Shown here: positions 7,812-17,300 of the stretch, one piece after another | How the letters are laid out: each line of letters begins with the position of its first letter | Position numbering within the stretch: position 1 is the stretch's first letter | From: Paenibacillus alginolyticus DSM 5050 = NBRC 15375 | GTDB taxonomy: Bacteria; Bacillota; Bacilli; Paenibacillales; NBRC-103111 | DNA: 64,000 bases | Assembly: GCF_000422905.1 (NCBI RefSeq) | Contig: NZ_AUGY01000019.1 | Span: 1 to 64,000, forward strand | Direction: 5' to 3' | Program-made: the position numbers and the translations under genes | The notes under the pieces: generated by a model | The model's database searches: none | Told to the model about the DNA's origin: nothing | What the model saw: the letters and a program-made list of their open reading frames with translations, nothing else

Positions 7812-9053
7812 ATGGTTGATCGGAAAAGTTTTATGCAAGTGGGGCACAAAGGGTCATTGTTCAGTTCATTCTTATATTTTGACATGAGCTTCATGGTTTG
7901 GGTTCTTCTTGGGCCGCTAGCGGTTATTCTCGCTAATGATTTTCATCTAAATGCTGCTGAAAAAGCGAATCTCGTTGCTTTGCCTACCTTGGGTGGAGCC
8001 GTACTTAGATTGGTATTGGGTGTTCTGACAGATAAGATAGGTCCTAAGCTTACAGGACAAATCGGACTAACGTTAACCTTAGTACCTTTATTCTGGGGTT
8101 GGCAGTTTGCAAACACGATGGGGGATATGTACTTCGTTGCTCTAATGCTGGGTATTGCAGGAGCAAGTTTTGCGGCAGCATTACCACTTGCTAGCAGCTG
8201 GTACCCGCCGCAGTATCAAGGTTTAGCGATGGGAATTGCAGGGGCAGGCAATAGTGGAACGATCTTCGCTACCTTATTTGCAAACCGAATAGCGCAGCAT
8301 TATGGAGATTGGCATGTTGTTTTCGGTATTGCGATGATTCCGATTGCGTTAACCTTAATCATCTTTAGTGTACTGGCAAAGGATAGCCCGAATAAACCTG
8401 CGCCGAAAACGATTGCGGAATACGGCAAAGTATTGAAACAGAAAGATTCCTGGTTGTTCTGTATTTTATATAGTGTAACGTTTGGCGGATTCGTCGGAAT
8501 GGCCTCTTACTTGACCATATTCTTTAATTCCCAATACGGTCTCTCTCCGGTTCGTGCAGCAGATTTTACAACTTTATGCGTAATCGGCGGCAGCTTCTTC
8601 CGACCAGTAGGCGGCTGGCTGGCAGACAAAATTGGCGGCATTCGGATGTTAATGGTCTTGTACGGTGTTGTCGCTTTGATGATGGCTGGCATCTCCACAC
8701 TGCCATCACTTTCCTTAACTACGATTATGCTCTTCATCGCCATGATGGCTTTCGGTATGGGGAATGGATCCGTTTTCCAACTTGTTCCGCAGCGTTTCAA
8801 GACGGAAATTGGTGTTATAACTGGAATCGTTGGAGCAGCAGGCGGCTTGGGCGGATACTTCTTACCCAAGATTCTCGGTAACTTGAAACTAACGACAGGT
8901 TCTTTTACTCCAGGATTCCTAATTTTAAGTGCGATTGCGATTACATGTCTCTTGTTGATCGCCATTGTGCAAGGTCAATGGAAACGCACTTGGATCGGTG
9001 AAGGCGGCAAAGTGAAGGTAGCTCCAGCTTCTATGGATAGTGTGCATGCTTAA
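7812..9053 (+). CDS. nasA: Nitrate/nitrite MFS transporter, NarK/NasA family
   Basis: This 413-aa, 12-helix major facilitator moves nitrate in (and possibly nitrite). The two glycine-rich nitrate signatures are visible: AGAGNSGTIFATLF near residues 150-165 and GAAGGLGGYFLPK near 335-350. The MFS loop motif GVLTDKIGPKLTG follows helix 2. The ATG sits behind AAAGGAGAGG. It is the first gene of the nas operon, downstream of the ANTAR-type leader, so its expression should respond to both nitrogen status and nitrate. Confidence 0.9.
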   Translation: MVDRKSFMQVGHKGSLFSSFLYFDMSFMVWVLLGPLAVILANDFHLNAAEKANLVALPTLGGAVLRLVLGVLTDKIGPKLTGQIGLTLTLVPLFWGWQFANTMGDMYFVALMLGIAGASFAAALPLASSWYPPQYQGLAMGIAGAGNSGTIFATLFANRIAQHYGDWHVVFGIAMIPIALTLIIFSVLAKDSPNKPAPKTIAEYGKVLKQKDSWLFCILYSVTFGGFVGMASYLTIFFNSQYGLSPVRAADFTTLCVIGGSFFRPVGGWLADKIGGIRMLMVLYGVVALMMAGISTLPSLSLTTIMLFIAMMAFGMGNGSVFQLVPQRFKTEIGVITGIVGAAGGLGGYFLPKILGNLKLTTGSFTPGFLILSAIAITCLLLIAIVQGQWKRTWIGEGGKVKVAPASMDSVHA

Positions 9054-9066
9054 GTAACAGCTTCAA

Positions 9067-9247
9067 GCCGCTGGTCGTGTGGCCAGCGGCATAAAAGTAA
9101 AGCCTTTGCTCATGCAGCTTGAGTATCCAGGCTGCATGCGCAAAGACGTTTACTTGCTTACCGTCTTTGGAAGTTCAAATCGAACTTCTCAAGCTCCATA
9201 TCCCAATTTGTCATTTGGGGGCGTGAGCTCCCGAATGGCCCTTTTTT
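9067..9247 (+). promoter_or_regulatory. Hairpin-rich intercistronic region between transporter and nitrite reductase
   Basis: The 243-bp gap contains a run of hairpins: GCCGCTGG/CCAGCGGC (9067-9090), CATGCAGC/GCTGCATG (about 9112-9138), GAAGTTC/GAACTTC, and CATTTGGG/CCCGAATG (9212-9237) followed by GCCC and six T. The last looks like an internal attenuator or a site setting the ratio of transporter to reductase. No second ANTAR hexaloop pair was found here. A small open frame across it has no ribosome binding site. Confidence 0.5.
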
Positions 9248-9296
9248 CAGCAAAAATGCACCTTTTAATAGTAAACGGATGGGAAGGATGATCACA

Positions 9297-11723
9297 ATGA
9301 CAGTCAAGAAAGAGAAGTTGGTCCTGGTCGGAAATGGAATGGCGGGCGTTAACGCTGTTGAACATTTACTTAAACTTACACCTGATAAATATGAGGTTAC
9401 GATTTTTGGCAGTGAACCGCATCCGAACTATAACCGAATCTTGTTGTCCTACGTACTTGCGGGTGATTCCAAAGTAGAGGACATCGTCATTCATCCATAT
9501 GAATGGTATGCGAATAACCACATCACCTTGCATACCAACCAAACCATTATAGACATCGATACAACAGCTCAAACCGTAACGAGTGATAAAGGACTGACGG
9601 TATCTTATGATAAATTAATTTTGGCCACAGGGTCTAACCCCTTTATGATTCCAATGCCTGGCGCTGATAAAGAAGGGGTTATGGCATACCGAACCATTCG
9701 GGATTGTGAAATTATGATCGAGTCCGCTAAAAAGTATAAAAAAGCGATCGTGATCGGTGGCGGCTTATTAGGATTAGAAGCGGCGAGAGGTTTCCTTAAC
9801 TTAGGTATGAAGGTTGATGTTGTTCATATTGTAGATACAATTATGGAGCGTCAGCTGGATCGAACAGCGTCCAAAATGCTGCAAGCAGCGCTTGAAGAGC
9901 AAGGTATCAACTTCTTGCTCGAGAAGCAATCCGCAGAAATCGTGGGCGGCAAGCGTGTAACTGGTTTAAAATTCAAAGATGGTACTGTTGCTGAGGCTGA
10001 TCTTATCGTTATGGCTGTTGGGATTCGTCCCAATGTTGAACTTGCGAAAAAGGCTGGCGTTGAGTGCAATCCTGGCATCGTCGTGACTGATTATTTGCAA
10101 ACGAGCGTTCCCAATATCTATGCGGTTGGGGAATGCGCGATGCATCGAGGTATTGCTTATGGATTGGTAGCACCGCTTTACGAGCAAGGTGCTGTGCTTG
10201 CTAAACATTTGGCAGGCGTGGAAACGGGTCCTTATGAAGGATCTATCCTTTATACGAAGCTTAAAGTATCTGGTGTTGATGTATTTTCAGGCGGAAAGTT
10301 CGGTGATGCGGAAGGTACGAAAGCGATTCGCATTCATGATGAGTTCACCGGTGTATATAAGAAAGTTGTGATTAAAGACAATAAAATCATCGGTGCCGTT
10401 CTTTTCGGAGATACAGCGGATGGTACGCGATTGATGCAAATGATTCGGGAAGAAACAGATATTAGCGGCATGGGGAAAACGGCGATATTGACGGATGGCT
10501 CAAGTGGAAGCGGTGGAGCGTCATCAGGAGTTGCTGACATGAAAGACGATGCCATCATATGCGGTTGCAACGGCGTTACAAAAGGAACGATTTGTTCAGC
10601 GATCAAGGATCAAGGATTAACGACAGTAGATGAAGTGAAAAATTGTACGACAGCTTCTCGTTCTTGCGGCGGTTGTAAACCACTGGTGAGTGACTTGTTG
10701 GCATTTACACTAGGGGCTTCCTATGATAAGAATGCTGCCAAAGAGACAATATGCGCTTGTACAGACCATACACGGGATGAAGTCGTTACAGCGATTCGTG
10801 AAAAAGGGTTATCCCATGTGCGTGAAGTGATGAACGTTCTTGGCTGGAAAAATGAAGAAGGCTGCTCGAAATGCCGCCCTGCGCTCAACTATTACTTAGG
10901 CATGGTAAGCCCTGAGACTTATAAGGACGATAGTACTTCACGGTTTGTAAATGAGCGTATGCATGCCAACATTCAGAAGGATGGTACGTATTCGGTTGTT
11001 CCACGGATATATGGCGGTGTAACAAATCCTACGGAATTGAAGCGAATTGCAGAAGTAGCCGAGCAGTTTAATGTTCCTACTGTGAAGTTTACAGGTGGAC
11101 AGCGTTTAGACTTACTAGGTGTGAAGAAAGAAGATCTTACCGCGATGTGGGAAGCCTTGGATATGCCTTCTGGTTATGCTTACGGTAAAGCCTTACGGAC
11201 GGTAAAAACGTGTGTGGGAGAAACTTTCTGCCGATTCGGCACGGGTGACGCGATGGGCGTAGGTATAGAGCTTGAGAAACGTTTTGAACGCTTGAACACA
11301 CCTGCCAAAGTGAAGCTAGCTGTATCTGGATGTCCTCGAAATTGTGCGGAATCAGGGATCAAAGATTTAGGCGTCGTTTCGGTTGATGGCGGTTGGGAGC
11401 TTTATGCCGGAGGAAATGGCGGTGTGAAGGTGCGCGTGGGTGACCTCCTGACTACTGTTAAGACGGAGCAAGACATTATTGAATATACAGAAGCTTACCT
11501 GCAGTACTATCGTGAAACGGGTAAATATGGTGAACGCACAAGCGAGTGGGTGCACCGACTTGGTATCGAGCATATTCGTGATGTGGTGGAGAATGAGGAA
11601 GAGCGCAAACAATTGTGTGCTCGTATGGATCTAGCGCTTTCTGTGACGAAGGACCCTTGGAAACAAGCGATTGATAGCAAAAAAATTCAACGTGACCTTT
11701 ATGAAGTTGTAGAGCTTAACTAG
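9297..11723 (+). CDS. nasD: Assimilatory nitrite reductase, large subunit
   Basis: This enzyme reduces nitrite to ammonium with NADH. The start at 9297 is chosen because GGAAGG lies just upstream (in-frame ATGs at 9279 and 9288 lie inside or before it), giving 808 aa. An FAD/NAD oxidoreductase occupies about 1-290 (LVLVGNGMAGV and VIGGGLLGLEAA). Two BFD-like cysteine clusters are at about 415-475 (CGCNG, CGGC) and 480-530. The sulfite/nitrite reductase part with siroheme/4Fe-4S ligands is near 635-690 (TCVGETFC and SGCPRNC). Siroheme could come from the sirC and cobA/hemD genes at 53-56 kb. Confidence 0.95.
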   Translation: MTVKKEKLVLVGNGMAGVNAVEHLLKLTPDKYEVTIFGSEPHPNYNRILLSYVLAGDSKVEDIVIHPYEWYANNHITLHTNQTIIDIDTTAQTVTSDKGLTVSYDKLILATGSNPFMIPMPGADKEGVMAYRTIRDCEIMIESAKKYKKAIVIGGGLLGLEAARGFLNLGMKVDVVHIVDTIMERQLDRTASKMLQAALEEQGINFLLEKQSAEIVGGKRVTGLKFKDGTVAEADLIVMAVGIRPNVELAKKAGVECNPGIVVTDYLQTSVPNIYAVGECAMHRGIAYGLVAPLYEQGAVLAKHLAGVETGPYEGSILYTKLKVSGVDVFSGGKFGDAEGTKAIRIHDEFTGVYKKVVIKDNKIIGAVLFGDTADGTRLMQMIREETDISGMGKTAILTDGSSGSGGASSGVADMKDDAIICGCNGVTKGTICSAIKDQGLTTVDEVKNCTTASRSCGGCKPLVSDLLAFTLGASYDKNAAKETICACTDHTRDEVVTAIREKGLSHVREVMNVLGWKNEEGCSKCRPALNYYLGMVSPETYKDDSTSRFVNERMHANIQKDGTYSVVPRIYGGVTNPTELKRIAEVAEQFNVPTVKFTGGQRLDLLGVKKEDLTAMWEALDMPSGYAYGKALRTVKTCVGETFCRFGTGDAMGVGIELEKRFERLNTPAKVKLAVSGCPRNCAESGIKDLGVVSVDGGWELYAGGNGGVKVRVGDLLTTVKTEQDIIEYTEAYLQYYRETGKYGERTSEWVHRLGIEHIRDVVENEEERKQLCARMDLALSVTKDPWKQAIDSKKIQRDLYEVVELN

Positions 11724-11752
11724 AAAAAGAGGAAAGTCGGGAGGAGCAGACT

Positions 11753-12103
11753 ATGAAAACACAAGAAGAGCAAATGATTTGGGTGCAGGCCGTTTCTTAT
11801 GATGATTTAGCTGTTAACACAGGAAAAACAATTCGGTATCAAGGCGAAGAGGTAGCACTATTCAAGCTGAAAAGCGGCAAGCTTCAAGCCATCCAGAACC
11901 GCTGTCCGCATAAAGAGGGCGTCCTTGCAGAAGGAATTGTATGTGATGACCACGTCTTCTGTCCGATGCATGATCGCAAGATTCATCTCCCTTCTGGTCT
12001 TGTTCAAGCTCCGGATACGGGCTGTGTACGAACGTATTCAACGAAAGTTCATGATGGAACGGTATTTATTGGATTTCCGATAAACAAAGAATTAGCCTGC
12101 TAA
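11753..12103 (+). CDS. nasE: Nitrite reductase small subunit, Rieske type
   Basis: A 116-aa NirD/NasE protein starts 29 bases after nasD, behind GGGAGGAG. It has the Rieske-like [2Fe-2S] ligand pairs CPH (about residue 47) and CPMHD (about 68), so it may bind a cluster, whereas some NirD proteins have lost these residues. It forms the soluble complex with the large subunit. Confidence 0.92.
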   Translation: MKTQEEQMIWVQAVSYDDLAVNTGKTIRYQGEEVALFKLKSGKLQAIQNRCPHKEGVLAEGIVCDDHVFCPMHDRKIHLPSGLVQAPDTGCVRTYSTKVHDGTVFIGFPINKELAC

Positions 12104-12179
12104 CGCTTTATTGACCGCATAGGCACATTCAGATACATGGAGATTTCATAGAGAGCTTTATCATCGGGGGTGGGGTGCG

Positions 12180-14288
12180 TTGAAATCAGCACTATTGACT
12201 TTACTTAAAGAACAACCCTCCTCCCATTGCTGCTTTTGCAGCATGCAGTGCGGATTGGAGATTATGCCGAGTGAGAAGACGTCAGGTCTCACGATTAAAC
12301 CAAGCCCGAACTTTCCTGTGGCGACTAGCCGTCTTTGTCAGAAAGGATTGAATGCACTGGATCATGTGCTTCATGCCGATCGGATACTTGAGCCATTGTC
12401 TAGGGAGCTTGGTGAGCCACGGTGGTGGCGAACTGTCTCTTGGGACCAAGCGTTTGCAGACATTGCTGAACGGATTCAAGGACTTCAAGCGACATATGGC
12501 CCTGATGTTATTGGGGTGTATGGCGGAGGCTCACTTACGAATGAAGTTAGTTACTTACTTGGTAAGTTTACCCGAGTAGCACTAAGGTCCAAATACATTG
12601 ATTATAACGGTAGATACTGTATGTCCTCAGCGGCCGCAGCCAGTAATCAGGCTTTCGGGATCGATCGCGGGATGACAATGCCTCTAACCGAAATTCCAAA
12701 TGCGAAATATCTCATTCTTGCAGGAACGAATATTGCGGAATGTCAGCCGACGATGATGCCTTATTTACTTGAAGCGAAGAAAAAAGGCGCAGTGATCGTT
12801 ACGATTGATCCGCGTAATACGATGACTTCGAAGGTAGCGGATATCCATGTTCGACTTCAACCGGGATTCGACTCTGTATTTATAAACGGACTCCTACATG
12901 TCATGGTGGAGGAGAAACTCGTTCACAATCGATTCATCGAAGAACGTACGGTTGGGTTTGAACAATTGAAGGAGGCCGTTAAGCCTTTCACCCCAGAGAG
13001 AGTGGAGGAGCTAACCGGCGTTCTAGAAGCCGTAATTCGTACGATAGCTCGTGGATTCGCGAAGGCGGAGACAGGGATTGTGCTCACAGCACGAGGCTTG
13101 GAACAGCAAGTGAACGGGGTAGAGAACACGCTGAATTACATTAATTTAGCCTTGATCACCGGCAAAATAGGGCGTAAAGGCTGCGGCTATGGCGCCGTAA
13201 CGGGCCAAGCGAACGGGCAAGGCGGACGCGAGCATGGGCAAAAGGCGGACCAACTGCCGGGCTATCGGCTAATCGAAGACCCAGCTGCGCGTGAGCATGT
13301 TGCCAAGGTATGGGGCATCGATCCGAGCGAACTGCCGGGTAAAGGGGTTTCTGCTTATGAACTGCTGCAAAAGATAGATGAAGGTGAGATCAAAGCCTTA
13401 ATCGTCCTCGGATCGAATCCGCTCGTATCCAGTCCGAATAACCGAATGGTGGAGCGGGCGCTGCAGAAGCTGGATTTGCTTGTTGTCGTTGACATGTTCG
13501 AAACCGAAACAGCTCGTTATGCCCATTATTTGCTGCCAGGGTCATCCTTTGCGGAAGCAGAGGGTACGATGACCAATTTGGAAGGACGCGTGTTTCACCG
13601 CCAGAAAGCGATGGAGCTTCCGGGAAACAGCAGACTTGATTTCCACATTATTTGTCAGCTTGCGGATGCGCTAGGCCGGGGAGCCTACTTTCAATATGCG
13701 GGTATTGAAGATGTGTTTCGCGAGTTAGCAGCTGCTACGGCTGGTGGGAAAGCCGATTACAGCGGCATTACGTATGAGCGTCTTCAGGAGGAGAAGGGCA
13801 TATTCTGGCCTTGTCCAGCTCCTAATCATCCGGGAACGCCGCTATTATTTGAGAATCATTTCAATCATTCCGATGGCAAAGCCAGGTTGTTCGGTATTCA
13901 GCCGAAAATGCCGGCAGAACCCATTGATTCGGATTATCCCTTCGTGTTGACAACGGGGCGGCTGGCGAATCATTATTTAAGCGGCGTACAAACGCGCCGT
14001 ACGGAAGCATTAAACAAGAAGGCTCCCGTTCCAGTCGCCGAGATCCATCCTTGGCTGGCTAAGCGAATTGGACTGGGAATGGATAACAAGGTACGCTTAA
14101 CGAGCCGCCGTGGATCCTTGATTTTCGACGTCAAAGTAACCGAAGGCATTCAGCCTCGCACGGTGTTTGTGCCCTTTCATTGGGGTGATGAGCACTCGAT
14201 TAATGTATTAACGAATGATGCGCTGGATCCCACGAGTCGGATGCCGGAGTTTAAAATATGCGCAGTGAAAGTGGAGCGTGTCGAGTAG
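12180..14288 (+). CDS. nasC: Assimilatory nitrate reductase catalytic subunit
   Basis: This 702-aa molybdopterin oxidoreductase reduces nitrate to nitrite in the cytoplasm. The N-terminal 4Fe-4S ligands are CCFCSMQC (about residues 18-25) and a later Cys in RLCQKG. The Mo-ligand Cys is likely in GRYCMSSAAA (about 145). The C-terminal molybdopterin dinucleotide-binding part ends in VFVPFHWGDEHS. The start is TTG at 12180 behind a G-rich site (12166-12175). No separate NasB electron-transfer gene is present, so electrons must come from another carrier such as ferredoxin or flavodoxin, or a gene elsewhere. It is the last gene of the operon. Confidence 0.93.
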   Translation: MKSALLTLLKEQPSSHCCFCSMQCGLEIMPSEKTSGLTIKPSPNFPVATSRLCQKGLNALDHVLHADRILEPLSRELGEPRWWRTVSWDQAFADIAERIQGLQATYGPDVIGVYGGGSLTNEVSYLLGKFTRVALRSKYIDYNGRYCMSSAAAASNQAFGIDRGMTMPLTEIPNAKYLILAGTNIAECQPTMMPYLLEAKKKGAVIVTIDPRNTMTSKVADIHVRLQPGFDSVFINGLLHVMVEEKLVHNRFIEERTVGFEQLKEAVKPFTPERVEELTGVLEAVIRTIARGFAKAETGIVLTARGLEQQVNGVENTLNYINLALITGKIGRKGCGYGAVTGQANGQGGREHGQKADQLPGYRLIEDPAAREHVAKVWGIDPSELPGKGVSAYELLQKIDEGEIKALIVLGSNPLVSSPNNRMVERALQKLDLLVVVDMFETETARYAHYLLPGSSFAEAEGTMTNLEGRVFHRQKAMELPGNSRLDFHIICQLADALGRGAYFQYAGIEDVFRELAAATAGGKADYSGITYERLQEEKGIFWPCPAPNHPGTPLLFENHFNHSDGKARLFGIQPKMPAEPIDSDYPFVLTTGRLANHYLSGVQTRRTEALNKKAPVPVAEIHPWLAKRIGLGMDNKVRLTSRRGSLIFDVKVTEGIQPRTVFVPFHWGDEHSINVLTNDALDPTSRMPEFKICAVKVERVE

Positions 14289-14342
14289 ACCGCACTCAGC
14301 TTAGTTGGCTTGGCCAAAGAACTAAGTTGGTGCGGTCTTTTT
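14288..14342. terminator. Terminator of the nas operon
   Basis: GACCGCAC (14288-14295) pairs with GTGCGGTC (14330-14337), and CTTAGTT pairs with AACTAAG inside; TTTTTC follows. It overlaps the end of the convergent helicase gene. Confidence 0.88.
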
Positions 14343-17300
14343 CTGCGCCTAGAAGTTTTAAATATTCCTGTTCGGGCGCTTCTGAGATACGTACACCGTT
14401 CCAGGTTTCGATGACGATTTTACGTAGTTGATGTTGTTTAAGGAACTGGCGAAACATACTTTTTAATTCGTGGACGATGGTTATCTGATCGTCGTTTTGA
14501 TTCGCCTTAGGTGCGATATGATAAATCCGCTTGCCATTATTTTCGATCCAATACAACCACTCACTGCCTTTGAGGGCTAAGTAGTTGCCGCTTTTGCGTG
14601 AAAATGAAAGGTTCGAAACCTCGGGCCATGGGACAATCAGTCCAAAGGGATTAGCCGGATCAACAGCACTTAATAGCGTGAATTTATGTTGACTCGCAGA
14701 AGCGTTACCTGTTTGTTGGTACAGGAGAGTGATGAATTCTTTGGAAGCGAACTGCAGAGCATGTAAATCGGTAATGAATAGCCCCCGGACAACAAGTCCC
14801 CACTCTTCCAACTGACGGAGCGCTGTCTGAATGGCTTCCCATGGAAACGGACACAGAGCAGAGACGAGATCTTTGGTGATGATGCCATAACGCTCCAGCA
14901 GATGATGTGTCCACTGCATGGCGGACGATTGCTTATCGAAGGCAGGGCTTAGCAGCGAATCGAGAGGATACCAACGACCAAGGCCTGACTGGAATTTATC
15001 AGGTTTCTTAGAAGCTCCTGCGGCATGTAAGCGAAGCGGAGCGAATTGGTCGTTAGCAGCCTGTCCATCCCACACTAATTGCAGTAAATCCTCCAACAAA
15101 GAAGATGGAGCTCGCCCGGTTTCAATTCCTAGTTTGCTCAGAAAGATAGCTCCTTTTTCTTGCAAAAGTCTAAGGAGCTCGGGGTGTGAGGCTGCTCTTT
15201 GGTTGGCTACAGTGAGGCAGGGCTCATACAGAGAGCTGCTTTCTGCCAAAAAGAAGGCAATGCGCCCTTCCTTTTCGTCGGGCTCTTTGCGGCCTATCCA
15301 GACAATTTGACCTGAAGAACATAGGGTGTCTAAGTCCTGTTTGCGGTACGAAAGCTGACGCGTCGGAAATAAGACAGACTCCCAGAGTGAGACAGGCAGG
15401 AAGAAGCCTTGCAAATCATCTATTATTTCGCGAAGATGCTCCATACCAGGAACGTCAGTTCGATCTGCGAGTTTGCGTCTAAGCGGCATATGCGTCAAAT
15501 AGGTGAGTGGAGATACGGTCTCGCCACTACGTCGATAAGACTGAAGGGACAGACGAATTAATCGTGAAGCTACCTTGCTGCTCGTCCACAGCTCTTCGAT
15601 TTCTGGATCGGCAAAAGGTGCGATAGATAGCATACCAGCTTGAAGGGAGCTCTGAACCCAATCGGCTGCGATGGCAGGTTCTACCTCAAAATGAGCAGCC
15701 AAATCAGCTGTTTTGAAAGAAAGCCTGCCATCGGCAAATCTTTGAAACACGAACGATCTGGCAACCATAGAATCCGAAAGTGAAGCATAGAACTCTAATT
15801 CATCCCGGCAAATATATCGGGTCTCTTTCGTAAAGAAGGCTGTTGCTGCTTTACCTTGCCCGATAAGATCATGGATCCATGATGTGACAGTTGTTTCAGA
15901 TGATGAACTAGCCTTGACGAGTTCAGACAAAGAGGAATCGCCGCGTTCCTTCAAATAACGAAATACCTCTTGTGCAGAGGTTAGAGGTTCATCGGTCAGG
16001 GCGAGCTTGTGTTCTTCTGCCTCAATGACTTGAGGGCTAACGGTGCTGCGGATCGCCTCGGATCCGAAAATATCGGCAGCCATTTGACGGCTAAAGCCAA
16101 GTAATTCAACCTGCAGATCCTGCGTTAACGCATCGGATTCATATAATTTCTGCGACACGTAGTCGAACTTGAATTGTCCAGCGAGCGGCGATGGAAAATG
16201 GTTGCGATGAACGGCAAATTGAATACTTCCTGTATGAATAGCTTCTAAAATGCGCTGAAGATGCTGAATATCGACATGTTCCTCCAGGCATTCTCGCATA
16301 GCTTCTTGAAACAAAGGAAAACGTTCTTTGAAGGGAAGAGCTTCCTTCATGAGTTCTTGCCCACGCATTCGCTTTATCCAAGCAGGCATACGAGTGAAGC
16401 TGCGAGAAAGAAGCAAAGATGTTTCCGCTAGTCGCTGAAATGCTGCTCCGAACATGCCGGATTCGGCTACAGACTCAATGACGAACTGTTCCGCTTCTGT
16501 AGAAGAGATGGACATGATGGCATGTATAATCGATTCTTGGAAGCTTGGGAAAATAAGCTCGATGCCATTGTCTTTCGCATTCGTATAGAGGGCGGTTTGC
16601 CCTATTTGTTTAAGATGCTTATCGATCGCCATTAACCAAGTGCGGTTGAGCTTGCGACCAAATAGGCTGTGCAAAATATAATGGGTTTGATTATTTTCAT
16701 CTGCAAAAGTTTCGATGACAACGGTTGTGTCAGTTGGCACCGTATTTACAGCAATTTGATTGCGAACGAGACCGATAAGAGCATGGCTAGCCTCCGAATC
16801 AAAGTAGAAATGCTCCATGAGCCATTCCTGGACGTCGAGATCAGCTTGTGTATGAGGAAGCGGCTGCAAACGATCACGCAGCTCTCGCCATAATTGACCT
16901 GTTTGAACGCCAAGCTCAAAGGATTTTCCGCCGGATTCCCCGCGCCAGAAGGGGACTTCGCTGTAACGGTTGTCGGCTTCCTGAACATAAATGCGTTCTG
17001 GACGCTTGCGGACGATACGCCAAGAAGCCGTTCCCAATTGAAACGCGTCGCCGACAGACGATTCGTGGATGAACTCTTCATCCAGCTCACCGAGGTGAAG
17101 TCCGGTGTCATTATGATGCACGGGATATGCCGTGCTCTGAGGGATTGTGCCCGCGCCGGTAAGCGCGGCCATCTGTGTGGCCGCCAACCGTTCTAAGCGG
17201 CCGGTTTCACGATCCCATGCGATGAGCGGACGCACGAAGGGGTAAAGCCCTGCGAGCACCTCGAGCATCGCGAGCCAGCGCTCGCGCGGCAGCTCGCGGA

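Noticed and set aside
9079-9291. A 70-codon + strand frame between transporter and nitrite reductase
   Set aside because: No ribosome binding site; it runs through several hairpins and a terminator-like stem.
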